In this document: in pieces, positions 1 through 10,503 of the stretch | Layout: every line of letters starts with the position of its first letter | Numbering within the stretch: position 1 is the first letter of the stretch | Source: Kingdonia uniflora | Taxonomy: Eukaryota > Streptophyta > Magnoliopsida > Ranunculales > Circaeasteraceae | DNA: 64,000 nt | Assembly (NCBI GenBank): GCA_014058105.1 | Contig: JACGCM010000679.1 | Span: 248,001-312,000 of the forward strand | Reading direction: 5' to 3' | Made by a program: the position numbers and the translations under genes | The notes under the pieces: generated by a model | Databases searched by the model: none | What the model saw: only the letters and a program-made list of their open reading frames with translations | Told to the model about the DNA's origin: nothing

Positions 1-985
1 GCAATCACAGTTTCTTAGGCATCAGAAGTCCAAGCTACTCAAGAATTGCTTATATATTTAGCTTATTCTTCTAGTCCAAAAGTAATGGCAAAAGCATAAC
101 CAACTCGGAACTTCAGCTCATAAGCTTTTAAAGCCTAACTTGGACTCAAAAAATGCTAAGAAAAGTTTTAAAAATAAAATAGGAAATAATGTTATTCGCC
201 TTCTTAATTTTGCCTATGATTTTAACTGCGAATGTATATTTGATATGCTCTTTCGTCTTGTATTCATTATTAAGTGATTGAAGTATTTTTATCTGGACAC
301 TTTCAGGGGAGATAAGATACAGAAGATACTGCACATTTACTTAAAAACAACCAGTCAGCTAAGCATCAACTGGAAGAGTATTCTTGCTATATCTTGCCTC
401 AAGTACATACTTTTCTTATCAAACCATGATATGGCATTGATAGGGTGATAATAGAGTAACTGTAAAGTTTTGTCCCTCTCTTTCTCTTTGGGCTTCAACT
501 TGTCCAACAGTTGTTCCATTTTCAATGCCCATAATCAGATAGAATTAAAAATATATTGGAGTTTTTTTGAGATTTCTTTCCAGCTTTGGAGTTATTCACC
601 TTTCCTAGTGCATCTATTTCCTTGAGCTCTACTTTGATAGAAACATTAATCAACTACAAAGTATCTCATAAATTCAGATTGTAAGAAAATGTAATCCTCT
701 AAGCCTTGATCTCAAGTTTATGCTCATGCCATTGTTTCTTATACAAACTCATTCCTTACGTATTAAATAATAAGTTGTCTATAACCTCGCATTTATTTGC
801 TTAGATGGAAACTATTGCCAATCTACGATATTTATAAGTGGTTATGTACAAATATTTTGTCTTTATTGTTACTACAGGCTTCAAAATGTGACAAAAATTC
901 TAGCTAGTAAGTTATCGTACTTAGACCAATCTACCAAGTTGGGTTGTATCTGTTATCAGTAATTATATGCCTTCTTGTTTTGTAG
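1..985. other. No recognisable gene
   Basis: AT-rich sequence with only short open frames that show no family resemblance. The last bases (TTTTGTAG, ending at 985) look like an intron acceptor for the zinc-finger exon that follows, so part of this stretch may be intron of that host fragment. No element ends were seen. Confidence 0.5.
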
Positions 986-1107
986 AACAAAAGATGCCTG
1001 AAGATAGTTGGAAGTGTGAGAAATGTCACAACATGAACTATCTTTTTAGTACAAAGTGCAACAGGCAGAACTGTGGAGCAACTTTTAGATACATCTATAT
1101 ATCATAA
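986..1107 (+). pseudogene. RanBP2-type zinc finger exon fragment
   Basis: After a plausible acceptor AG at 984-985, a short frame (first Met codon at 994) encodes PEDSWKCEKCHNMNY and then a CNRQNCGA motif. This is the plant RanBP2/NZF zinc-finger signature. Trp is at codon 1009, the zinc-binding cysteines are at codons 1015, 1024, 1057 and 1072 (C-x2-C, x10, C-x4-C), and the conserved Asn is at 1030. Family members of roughly 160-170 residues carry several such fingers and bind RNA or protein. Here there is a single finger, and the frame stops at 1105-1107 after an unrelated tail. No other finger was seen nearby, so this is an isolated exon or gene fragment rather than a working gene. Confidence 0.7.
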
Positions 1108-1862
1108 TATAACATATTTCTTATCATGTTAATTTATACAAGTTTCATTTTTGCTTTTTTATATCAAGTGCATTTGTAGGTTCACTTTGACTGCATCTAT
1201 CATGGTATTGGTGGATTATCAAGAGCATAATCATCAAGAGCCAGCTTAGCGCGTTAACTCCCAACATCACGTCCCATCTTGCTACAAAACATTCAATGAC
1301 AATCTATGTGAAACCATCATAAACCTTAGTCCATGAGAAAAGAAGAGCCTTATGAACACGGATGATAAGAGGGATGCTCTTAGCATTTCCCTTAAACTCC
1401 TAACCTCTTTCTTAATAGTTTCTCGTAGGATGTGTAAGTAACTACTCTCCAAATATTAACTAGGCAGATGACTCCACCTGTTTCAGTCACCATAGTAAGT
1501 TCACAGGCATCTTCAATTTTTTATTTTTTTAAGGATATCAATCTCATTGTTTCAAGCTGGGTATTGTTGAATACTTGGTCTAGTGAAAGGGGTATGTTGG
1601 TGTATGTAGATTTCTTATGCATTCTTCAGCTTATTATAATTTAACCTTTCAGTTTTTGGCTGTAAAAAAATTGCACATTACAAGGGTTGTACTCGTAAAA
1701 TATCTATTTCACTCTATATATATTACAAACAATGAAGTTATGGAACTTCAAGCGATCCAAAATTTGTCTATCTTCTCTTTATATTCTGGTTTCAATTTAT
1801 GGGTTTATGTTTACTTATTGAAGTAGTAAAGCACAGATACTGTTTTGCCATATTTTTTGTAG
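1108..1862. other. No gene seen between zinc finger and DGD1 exons
   Basis: AT-rich, intron-like sequence. The two open frames at 1617-1987 include the first DGD1 exon at their right end but are otherwise meaningless. A polypyrimidine-poor acceptor (TTTTTGTAG) precedes the DGD1 part. Confidence 0.45.
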
Positions 1863-2349
1863 ATATATATGATACATGGATGGCTGCAGATGTATGTAAC
1901 AAGATAGTAGAAGCTCTTTGCAGCAAAAGCAAGAACCAACACTTCAAGGCCGATTTCAAAATCTTTTTTTATCCTAGGAAGATGTGACTCTCTCTTTGAT
2001 GCATACTAGTATGTTGTACTTTCTCTATCGATAGTTATTGACTATGTTATACGGGTAACATTTGTACTTTATCTTTTTTTAGTTCTCTAAGGAAATACAT
2101 AGCATACTACCAGCTGGAGACACGTCGCAATTTATTTCATCCAAGGAAGCAGATATTGCTATACTGGAAGAACTAGAGCACCTGAACTGGTACCATCACG
2201 GTAAGCGCTGGAATGATAAGTTTAACCACGTCGCTAGTATCGTCCAAACAAATTACCTAGAGTATATTAAGAGGGAGAAGAATGGGGCGCTCCAAGTTTT
2301 CTTTAAGAAACACATAAACAATTAGGTGACCAGAGCATACTGTGATAAG
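1863..2349 (+). pseudogene. DGD1: Digalactosyldiacylglycerol synthase 1 fragment
   Basis: Two exon-like blocks (1863-1981 and 2083-2349) encode pieces of DGD1, the chloroplast-envelope galactosyltransferase that makes digalactosyl lipid. Block 1 first resembles the region before the GT domain (DVCNKIVEALCSKSKNQ) and then runs straight into FKADFKIFFYPRK, which lies roughly 150 residues further on in DGD1. An internal stretch has therefore been lost. Block 2 continues in register with SKEIHSILPAGDTSQFISS, ADIAILEE, HLNWYHHGKRW and TNYLEYIKREKNGALQ. The Trp normally following HINN is a TAG at 2323-2325, after which VTRAYCDK continues in frame to a donor GT at 2350. The donor of block 1 reads AT at 1982 instead of GT. 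The next expected exon (VLRLSAATQ) is absent. The retained intron shows a DNA-level copy, not a retrocopy. Family identity is firm; non-function is inferred from the deletion, the stop and missing exons. Confidence 0.85.
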
Positions 2350-3151
2350 GTACTGTCTAATCTGCACAATATTTTACACATGCATATTTATTCTTCTTTG
2401 TTAGGCTCGGCTTGTCACTAGCTTGTTGTCCATTCGAAAATGTTTTCCTTTATACGCCATCGGCATGCCAACTTCATCTATTTATCAATTAGTTGTGTGG
2501 AAAATCTAGATCATGCGCTGAATTTAGTTTGATCATATGCAAGTTCTTACATGAACATTAGACCCAGCAATCAATCCCTTCTATAACTGCTATTGGATAC
2601 GATGGAGTAAAGTTGTGGACCCATGGTATTGTATTCCTTTCTCTGCGTGATACAGTCTCAATATCAAAAAAGAAACATGTCTTCTAACTCTGACTTGTTG
2701 TGTATCTATTTGAGTTATTCAGAAAGTTACATCAGTTCTGAAAATCTGGTAACCAATATTAAGAAAGCTTGGACGAGTATCCATATCCAGTTATTCTTAC
2801 TAGTGCTTACTTTATAGTAGTATTGCATGTAGTTTTATGCCAAATTTTTGTTTAATGTATCAAAGAAATAATAGTTAACTGTAATGGAAATTATAGGAAA
2901 CAAGTGCAACCTTCTTTACTGTAGCTCTGGCATTAAATAAATCTGAAGAATCACGTCCCATCTCTTCTAATGTGGCACCACTGACGAAGTAGTCTCCTCA
3001 AACTACAACCCTCAGTCATTTACAGTAACTAAACCTTAGCAAGGTTTAGACATGAAAGAGTCACTTAGTTGTGAGGTAACCTGGGAAACATGGTTTTTTA
3101 CACTTAGAGCACATTTTAGTTATTAATACTTTATGTTCTGTTTATTGGCAG
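2350..3151. other. No gene seen
   Basis: AT-rich. A short open stretch near 2897-2991 follows an AG and is exon-like (ser/thr-rich) but has no good donor and no family match. The next DGD1 exon was searched for by eye and not found. Confidence 0.4.
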
Positions 3152-3310
3152 AGTAATGCTTCATCTTCACAAGTAGTTGGTACCAAAGAATTTGAAAGTG
3201 GTTTGAATGAAGAAATAGCTTCATCAACTGTAATAGCTATGATTGATGTCGAAAAGTATGAGGCTGTGTCTGAGGCTCTTAGTATTGGAGATGAATGTCC
3301 TTCCCAATAG
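3152..3310 (+). pseudogene. Candidate terminal exon, unknown product
   Basis: After the acceptor TTATTGGCAG (AG at 3150-3151) a frame of 52 codons stays open to TAG at 3308-3310. It encodes an acidic, serine-rich tail including EEIASSTVIAMIDVEKYEAV. It looks like the last exon of a host gene, in the same orientation as the zinc finger and DGD1 pieces. I do not recognise the family. It could instead be a chance open frame. Confidence 0.3.
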
Positions 3311-3404
3311 CTATGATTTTATTTAGAAGAGCATTTATTGTAATTTATCGAATCCCAAATTAATTATTATAAATTTGGGAAAAGAAAATTAAATTAATAT
3401 AACC

Positions 3405-3604
3405 TTTTTGCCATGCACGGTTTGTACAATGGTTAATGGAATGCCTTTGACACCGAAATGTCCCACGGTATTAGCCGTGGCATAAAATAGGTCTTTTGCC
3501 ACGGTAAAAAACGTGCCAAACTTTTAGCCACCCCATTTATGGCCACGACCCGTGCCACGGTAAAAACCGTGGCAAAAACCTTTTTGCCACTGATTTTTTC
3601 ATGG
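3405..3604. repeat. CACTA-like subterminal palindromes
   Basis: Several copies of TTTTGCCACGGT and its complement occur in 200 bp. They include CCCACGGTATTAGCCGTGG at 3462-3480 and the palindrome GCCACGGTAAAAACCGTGGC at 3554-3573. Arrays of short inverted TGCCACGGT units are typical of the subterminal regions of plant CACTA (En/Spm) elements. The expected CACTACAAG end was not found next to it, so this is probably an eroded end. Its position just right of the gene fragments makes capture by such an element possible but unproven. Confidence 0.4.
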
Positions 3605-5534
3605 CTAATACCCAGAATGGAGAAAATTGCCAATCTCCGTCTCCCTTCTCCACCACCACCGTCTCTTCCTCCGTAACCCCCATCACCTCCGCTAGGTAGA
3701 GAAAGGCGAACGATTCTCCTTTCATAGCACCCAATCCCTCACAAAATGCCGGCAATAGTTCCTATTATATACGCCGACTTCCACATCAGTTTCCTCAACC
3801 TTGTCCTCCGTCAGTAGGCAAAGCCATACCCGATGCTGCTCCCTAGACATAATTACATAGTGGAACTGCCATATTTGGTAATAATCATCCTCAGCTTCAG
3901 TCGTTTCCCCTTCCATCATCCCATGGTATATTGGTGGCACCGGTATGAGAGTGGGCATCTCCAGAGCTTGATTGCCAAAGTATCACAACTACAACTTATG
4001 TAACTCAACAAGAACCCTCGCTTCATATGCCTGATGCATGGTCATCATCATTCTCAAGACAAAGTACACCAAAAGATATACACAGAAACATAATACTTTC
4101 ATAGAGATGACACAGATGCTACAGTACAGTTACTATTTATACCAAACCCGCATTCAATGCGAAAATAGATTTCCAAAGCAGTCATCATTTAAAGAACAAC
4201 CTTTACTAGGAAAACCAAACGTCAAGTACATCAATCATTTCCTCCATAATAAATGCCAGATAGAGTCTTCCATAAAGAAATACCGAGTACCAAACCAGTC
4301 AAATTCCACATCATACATTTCCAACTTCCAACAAAACTTTTAAACAAAGTACTTTCTCAACTAAAGCCAACTTTGCCATGCCAGTTGCGAAGGGGAAATT
4401 GTAAGGCCCTATCCTTCGACCTAGTCCAAACTCGAACTACCTCAATAATAGACTCATGCATTACACACGTGAAATGTACAATCAACATTAACACCTAGAC
4501 CACGAACTGATAAAGAACGTATATTAAGCACTACAGTAAAAGATGAACAAATCAAAAATACCTGTCTCTCACGAATTAACAGTTACACATTCAACTACCA
4601 CTTACCTCATTATTAGGAGAACGTGCTTCTGCATGATAACGAACTGCAGGTAAGGTCTATATAAAGAAAAAATTAAAGAGGAGATAAGGACCGGAATTTC
4701 TATGATTCTAACACAAGAATTTCTAGATTCTAAACACCACCAAATTTCTTATTTCAGGATCAAACATTTCTAGTTCAAGAGATCACTTGTAATAAGATAT
4801 CAGCCTGAATCAATAAAAGTTACACTTACTAAACCCTCAACTAGAGGTCGTGGTTTCTTACCTATTCAAAGGTTTTTCACGCTAAATCACGTGTCATTTC
4901 TTGTATAACACTAACTTTTGTCACAGATACATTTGGTGTAAGATTTAATTTCGAGCTATTTCGAGTTGCAAAATTAGGCTATTACAATTTACATACTGAA
5001 TTTGCTACTCAAGCTCATGTATCTTTTTATAACTTAGCTACTGTTTCGCTTTGGCATGAAATGCATTATTATTTTTACATGTCCATTACTCTTATGCTGT
5101 TGTTTTTTCAAATTTTCATACTGTACTTTCTTTTATGACTTACTTTGCAGGAGTTGTTGCTGTTATATATGCAGTTGACTTTCCAAGATTTTAAATTTAT
5201 TACAAAAAATGGATAATAGTCTTCATTATTGCTTATGATAGTACGTAGAACCTGGAAAAAGTGTTTAGCTTTAGTACACAGGTTTTATGTGTGCTTAGCT
5301 CGAGACCACCTTCATAATAGTTTCCTTCATCTAGGTTTTATCACTTATACCAGGTCTAAAAGTAATTTACCACCGTTGGATCATTTTTTGTGTGCCTATT
5401 CCATGGTTTTTTCACTCCTTCACCTTCTGTTAGGTTTCTTTTTTATTCTTTTGGTATTTCATTGAAGTTTTCTTACCCTATCTTCATAGTCTTCTATTTT
5501 ACCATGGTTAATTTTCCTAATGTTAAGCTGTTAA
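3605..5534. other. No supported gene; weak LTR-like patch
   Basis: Minus-strand frames at 3537-3958 and plus frames at 4038-4498 have no recognisable family. Around 4838-4930 the sequence (ACTAGAGGTCGTGGTTTCTTACC..., then TTTTTCACG) resembles the R/U5 part of plant copia LTRs, which carry a similar GAGGT-GTGGTTTT followed by TTTCCACG block. No partner LTR was seen. Confidence 0.3.
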
Positions 5535-5834
5535 TCAAGTACTCCACATCCTGCTAAGAAGACTAAACAAACTCTACTTCATTTTCAAAGGAAAAATGGG
5601 AGTCCTTTAAGACTCTTTCCAGCAGCTCCAGAAAATGTCATAGGTAGTACTAGGGAGGGGACACTTCGAACACTTGTTGTTCAACACCTTGAAGAAGCAT
5701 CTAGGGTTAACCCCATCATTGGTCATATACCTTTGGTAGATCTTACGACCCCTGAACATGAACCCAATGATTCTCCTTTAGCCCTTCCTCCAGCTTATGA
5801 GGACATTTTTGTTAATTTGGAACATCTTCAATAA
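5535..5834 (+). pseudogene. Possible LINE ORF1 C-terminal remnant
   Basis: An open frame of 99 codons without an ATG encodes a proline- and acid-rich protein containing TLRTLVVQHLEEASRV and ending with TAA at 5832-5834. Its place about 580 bp upstream of a LINE endonuclease on the same strand fits the variable C-terminal part of a plant LINE ORF1, but no zinc knuckle is visible. Position is the main argument. Confidence 0.3.
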
Positions 5835-6411
5835 TTTCTGAATTTAGAATCTCATGTCTTAGACCTAACCTACTCACCAACTTCTCAAGATATTGGTGGA
5901 TATGGATCTTTTCTTACTAGCTATGGGGGACTCTTCATCCCTTTTGACTCCTGTGACAGATCCTGTTGTTCCACCTATAGCAGATGATCTCTCTCTCATA
6001 TGCTTTGTGTTGAAACTGGTATTCAACTATCGGAGTCATCTTTAATTTCTTATCCTCTGGTGAATGTTGAACCGTTGGCTCTTTTGCCTATTAAACTGGA
6101 TTTTATGAACAATCTTGTCACACTAATCCTAATTATGCTAAGGCTATTAATGCAAGCTAATGAGGTACAGATCTCTTCTGATTGTATTTTATATATGTTT
6201 GATGATGTTGTTTGGTTGGATTAGTGTTATTTTCCTCTGTGGGATTTCCTTATTTTTGGTATGCCTACTCTTATTATTGTTATGAAGTTGGGGTTTCCTA
6301 TTTAATTTCCTTGTGTTATTGAGTGCCTATTTGATATTTCTTGTTGTAGAGGCTTTGTTTTCTCTTCTGGAAGGGTGGTGGTAGAGCGGGCCCTAAGCCA
6401 TCACACACTCA
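5835..6411. other. Spacer before LINE endonuclease
   Basis: Contains a 74-codon open frame (6000-6224) rich in Leu with no family signal. Probably decayed LINE ORF1/ORF2 junction sequence. Confidence 0.3.
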
Positions 6412-7090
6412 ATGAAGATTACTAGCTGGAATTGTCATGGTGGAGGGAAATCCACGACATTTCAACAGCTTAAATCCCAAATTTATAAAGAACATCTGAT
6501 GTTGTTTTTGTTATTGAAACTAAACTGGACACTGTTAATAATATGTCTAAACTTCAAACCCTAGGTTTTCATAATATTTTGGTTATTCCTGCTATGTGAC
6601 TATGTTATTCAAGTTATACATAGTTGTGACTAGGTCATTCAAGTTCTTGTTAAATCACACCCACCTCAAAGAACTTGGTTATGCTCCTCCATTCATGGTA
6701 TCCTTGAAAAACAGTTTAAATATTATATTTGGGATGCTCTTAATCAAATTGGTAAAGACATGCCAATTTCCATGGTAACTTTTTGGTGATTTTAATGAAC
6801 TCATTGATCATTTGGATAAATTGGCAACCCATTCTTCTTCTTTTCTGATAAATACTTTTTTTCAATCTTTAATTACTGAATCAGGATTATTAGATATTTC
6901 TTTTTCTGGGGTTTCATTTACTTGGTCTAATAACAATTCTAAAGTTAATGTGATTAGCCAAATACTTGATAGAGGCTTTATGAACACTTTTTGGAATTCT
7001 TTTTTTCAGAGGTTGAAATAAAAAAAAATTCCTATCACTACTTCAGATCACTGCCTTATCATGTTAAACATTAAGCCCATCGAAAATCAT
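6412..7090 (+). pseudogene. LINE ORF2 endonuclease domain remnant
   Basis: From ATG 6412 the start of an APE-like LINE endonuclease is read: MKITSWNCHGGG, then after a frameshift SDVVFVIETKLDTV, later GDFNELIDHLDKLATH, ISFSGVSFTWSNNNSK and a final SDHCLIMLNIKP. These are the conserved blocks of the exonuclease-endonuclease-phosphatase fold used to nick target DNA (WNCxG, ETK, GDFN, TWSN, SDH). Stops and at least two frameshifts break the frame, notably TGA at about 6598 and a TAA-rich A-run at 7018-7030. No reverse transcriptase follows; the sequence leaves the LINE near 7100-7125. The last part is repeated at 18904-19160. Confidence 0.8.
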
Positions 7091-7469
7091 TTATTAAGAC
7101 AATCTTATATTATAAATCTCAGTTTTGTCCTACATGGCGGCAATTGTCCTACGTGGCCACGATTATCTCACGTAGCGTGATTGCCCTACCGCATGCAAGC
7201 ATTAAGAGAATAGAATGTTATTACAACCCTTCATGACATATTTAAGTAATAATTTGGAACTTAAAAGGGCAACCTAGTGAGATGACAATTATTTCCTATG
7301 GAAGATTCTTCATCTTTCCCTCAAACTATCTCTCTTCCCATTCTCTACCAAAGAATTGAAATTGTCTTCCTATCCTAGAGCAATGTTGACATTAGTTTCT
7401 CTCTTACTAATTGTACCATCAAATTGGAGAAAACACACACCTATCACTGATAATCATCTTCTCTTCGTT

Positions 7470-7545
7470 CCCCCCCCCCCCCCCCCCCCCCCCCTCTCTC
7501 TATCTCTCTCTCTCTCTCTCCCTCTTTCTCTCTATCTCTCTTTCA
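7470..7545. repeat. Poly-C and CT microsatellite
   Basis: A run of about 25 C (7470-7494) passes into a CT/CCT tract. The equivalent tract in copy B (19551-19592) is shorter and has a different C:CT balance. Confidence 0.9.
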
Positions 7546-7693
7546 AGACTAAAAGAACTTTTTAACAAGAAGGGATATACATTTGCAACGATTTTCGCCT
7601 CAATATCGTTGAATATACTCCGAACTCACCAAATTAGGGTTTCAACTTTGGGATAATCGTCTTTTTTCGAGAATGTATGTCAATTCTAATTTC

Positions 7694-7697
<4 letters not shown>

Positions 7698-7729
<32 letters not shown>
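7698..7729. repeat. CT microsatellite
   Basis: About 15 CT dinucleotides. The equivalent in copy B near 19751 is shorter. Confidence 0.9.
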
Positions 7730-7730
<1 letters not shown>

Positions 7731-8194
7731 ATTTTCTTTCTTATGTTTTACGCTTTATTTGATGATTCAAATGCTCTTCTTATCAATGTATTTTCAAAGA
7801 ATATGGAACTAAAACAATATTATGTTCTCTCTAATGCGTGTATCTTGACACACATTAGAGTTTTGAGTTGCGTTTTGGTGCTTTGTAAACTTCTTCTTCC
7901 ATACTAGAGGTAAGTTGATGAACCCTTATTTATTTGGTATAAATCAATACTTATGAGTCTAATTGTTTCTTTTAGTTACGTTAGAGGCATCAAAATACGC
8001 AGACAAGTACTTTATACTCTTTTTTTTTTTATAATTACAAAACTTTCCACGGTTTTCATTTTCTTTCACCAATTTTATAAGAATTCCATTAATATTTTAG
8101 TTTTGTGGTTTTACAGAAGATTTCAAGGAAAAGGAGGAAGCTCGCAAGGTCTGCAAATAGTGCTAGATGAAATATCAAATAATATGGGAATAAT

Positions 8195-8669
8195 TGATCC
8201 AAGAGGATCTAGGAACGTTTAAAGTTTTAGTAAAAGTCGTTCAAAGGAGATTGGGAGTCGTTCGAACGACTCCAAATTTCGTTTAAACGACTTTTTTCAT
8301 ACTCACTAGAATTTTGACCCAGAGATAATTTTCGTTCGAACGAGCTTGGATGCCGTTCGAACAACTTGTCAAGTTTCTAGGGTTTTAGACCAATTAGGCG
8401 TAAAGTTGTTTGAACGACTCTCTATTTCGTTCGAACGACTTTGGCGGTGTTTGTGATTTTTAGGCATTGTTTTGCCTCGAGATCCATTTTTTTTATTTTC
8501 TATGTTATGTTAGATCAAGAAAGAGTTCTGAGGAAGAGGCCTATGTGTTTTGGAGTGATTCATTGTAATTACTTCATTTTTAAGCAATTGAAGTTTTTAT
8601 TTTTTCCAATCAATTGGTGTTCTTCATACTTTTCAGCTAACTAAAGCTTCTCAATCGTATTGTGGATTA
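8195..8669 (+). mobile_element. Family 1 gypsy LTR, copy A (5' LTR)
   Basis: Begins TGATCC and ends GGATTA, matching the ends of the copies at 20240, 37749 and 39881, and is preceded by ATAAT. It contains the 20 bp perfect palindrome GGAGTCGTTCGAACGACTCC at 8254-8273 and further half-degenerate copies near 8336, 8356, 8407 and 8431. It lacks the short TATA-bearing segment kept in the LTR at 39881. A primer binding site follows after two bases. Confidence 0.85.
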
Positions 8670-8671
8670 AG

Positions 8672-8680
8672 TGGTATCAG
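8672..8680 (+). promoter_or_regulatory. Primer binding site, initiator tRNA-Met type
   Basis: TGGTATCAG directly after the LTR matches the start of the TGGTATCAGAGC sequence that is complementary to the 3' end of plant initiator tRNA-Met. The match ends after nine bases. Confidence 0.7.
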
Positions 8681-8848
8681 TTTTTCAGTTACGATCTTCA
8701 GGGGTTGATTGTGGTTTATGGTGTCTATATGTGACCGTCTCAAGCAAACGAAGGAGAAGCTAGTGAGTCCTTTAAAAATTCATCGCAGACCTAATTCGAA
8801 GAAGAAAGACGATTTGGAGATGGACGAGTCCAACTATCGACTCACAAT

Positions 8849-9840
8849 TTGGAAACGAAAGTTTTCGACCTAACTTTTACTGTAGAGGATTTGGTTAAAC
8901 AATTGCATCTCATGAACCTCGCGAAGGCTTCCACTTCGGCGACACGGCGAGGCCGCTCTTATCGACGAGGCCGTTCGAGGAAGAAAGAGGTTATGGAGGT
9001 GGATGGAGACGATGATTTTACGGAGATCGATAGTAATTCTGGTGATGCTGAATCTGACAAAGAGCGATCGGGTATTAGTAAGTCATCGAATCCTATTCGT
9101 AATCTTCGTATCAATTTTAAGATGGAAATTTCAGAATTTAACGGTTCGATCGATGCCGAGAAGTGGAATAATTGGTTAGATAGGTTAGAAACTTATTTTC
9201 TGTCTATAAATATTCTAATGCTCAGCAAATATGCTTTCCTACGTTGAAATTCGTAAGTTATGCACTTACATGGTAGAAATCTTATCGGAAACGCCACAAT
9301 TTAAGAAATTTGGGCTGAAAAGAATTCAAGGTATTAGTGCGAAAGCAGTTTTATCTAATTGGGTATGAGCAAAAGAGATGGTATAAATGGCACAATTTGC
9401 GCCAAAAGTTTGAGCAATCCGTACAGGAGTACACTGCGGCATTTTATAATCAAGCTTTAATTTTGGGTATTGATGTGGACAAGTATGAGGTGTTCATGAA
9501 GTACACGGGGGGTTTGTCAGAGTTCATTAGGAGAGAGTTAAAGCTCTTTACTGTGGCCAATATCGAGGATGCTACCATGAAGGCAAGTACTTGAAGAGTG
9601 ACAAAAAAGATGACAAGATCAAGTCGGTGTACAAGTCTAGTTGGAAACACGAACATAAGGAAGAGGCCAAAGGAGAGGGGTCTTCGTCCAAGGAGTTTCA
9701 TTGCAATCATTGTAAGGCGAGTGGGCATATTTCCGATTATTGTTAGAAACTTTACCCGGAGCTTAGGCAGAAGGAGGAGAAGAGAAAGAAAAGGTGATAT
9801 ACACTAGCCGCAGAGGTTGCTGACCTTCTGGATTTAGATA
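8849..9840 (+). pseudogene. Family 1 gypsy gag, copy A
   Basis: The N-terminal part encodes a coiled, charged segment with an Arg-rich run (RRGRSYRRGRSRKKEV) and then INFKMEISEFNGSIDAEKW...NWLDRLETYF, the usual start of a gypsy capsid domain. After a stop at 9245 and frameshifts the capsid continues with YEQKRWYKWHNLRQKF and YTAAFYNQALILGI. A CCHC zinc knuckle (CNHCKASGHISDYC) lies at 9702-9743 in a different frame. Gag packages element RNA. Frame breaks show that this copy is dead. The equivalent frames are at 20.9-21.9 kb, 35.8-36.7 kb and 38.4-39.4 kb. Confidence 0.8.
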
Positions 9841-9861
9841 AACCAAATCCTATTTATATTT

Positions 9862-10503
9862 ATGTTTCAGCGAACTTTGGCTACCGAGGAGGAGAGTCGG
9901 GAAGAACTTTTTCATGTCAGTATTCAGGTGAAGCAGAGTTTAGTCGAGGCCATTGTGGATCCGGGTAGTCAAAAAAATTTAATTTTTAAGATGTTGGTGA
10001 AGAAGATGGGTTTGACGACTACAGCTCAGCCTAAGCCGTATGGTTTGGGGTAGATTCAGAAAGATACGGATTTGACAGTGTATATTCAAGTTTACACGAA
10101 GCAGTGTATATTCAAGTTTACAATTGCGGAAAACTTTATTGACGAGGTGACGTGTGAGGTGGTTCCTTTGGATGTGGCACAGGTCATCTTGGGTAGCCCT
10201 TATCTTTGGGACCGAGATGCGATTCATTATCGTAGAGCTCATAAGTATCGTCTTGTGAAGGATGGAAAGGAGTTTCATATCAATGCTTGTAAGGAGTATG
10301 TCACTACGTCTAATTTAGTAACGGCAACTCAGGAGAAGCGGTTGGTTAATGTGAGCGGCAAGTTTGTGTTATTGGTTCGACCGGTTTAGGAGGGTACATT
10401 GGCTAGAGTGTTGTCTCCTATGACAACGTCTTATAGGCAACCAACTGATATGGGGGCGTTGCAAGAGGAGGTTGCGGTACATTCTGAGTACAAACAATTC
10501 CAG
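9862..10503 (+). pseudogene. Family 1 gypsy protease fused to RNase H stub
   Basis: Retropepsin-like aspartic protease. The active-site loop reads AIVDPGSQKNLIF (codons near 9949), and the distal signature VILGSPYLWDRDAIHYRR lies in the 10072-10389 frame. One in-frame stop separates the halves near 10051. Directly after the protease C-terminus the frame passes into EEVAV, the first strand of an RNase H domain, with no reverse transcriptase between. Copy C has the same junction (GELYEEVVVYTDQE). Homology to other copies stops at about 10503. Confidence 0.75.

Larger units (their letters stand above)
7091..8194. other. Duplicated non-element flank, possible host 5' leader
   Basis: About 1.1 kb between the LINE remnant and the LTR, present in both duplicate copies. 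It holds a C24-25 run, CT tracts, a donor-like AGAGGTAAGTTG near 7906-7917 and an acceptor-like TTTTACAG near 8110-8117. This resembles the pyrimidine-rich leader and first introns of a plant gene, but no coding exon can be assigned. Confidence 0.35.
6829..10060 (+). repeat. 3.2 kb segmental duplication, copy A
   Basis: The stretch from within the LINE endonuclease through the CT-rich flank, a family 1 LTR and the gag/protease start is repeated in the same order and orientation at 18904-22066. Both copies share the same sequence outside the LTR element, including ATAAT just before the LTR. This shows a duplicated chromosome segment rather than two independent insertions. The copies differ by scattered substitutions and small indels. 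Confidence 0.85.

Noticed and set aside
3537..3958. Minus-strand frames at 3537-3755 and 3722-3958
   Set aside because: Overlap palindromic repeats and show no family motif or splice structure.
4529..4545. CACTACAGTAAAAG as a CACTA terminus partner of the 3405-3604 palindromes
   Set aside because: No TGCCACGGT units next to it and no matching inverted end; likely chance.
7356..7907. Several plus-strand frames with poly-Pro, Ser-Leu and Leu-Ser repeats
   Set aside because: They are translations of the C-run and CT microsatellites.
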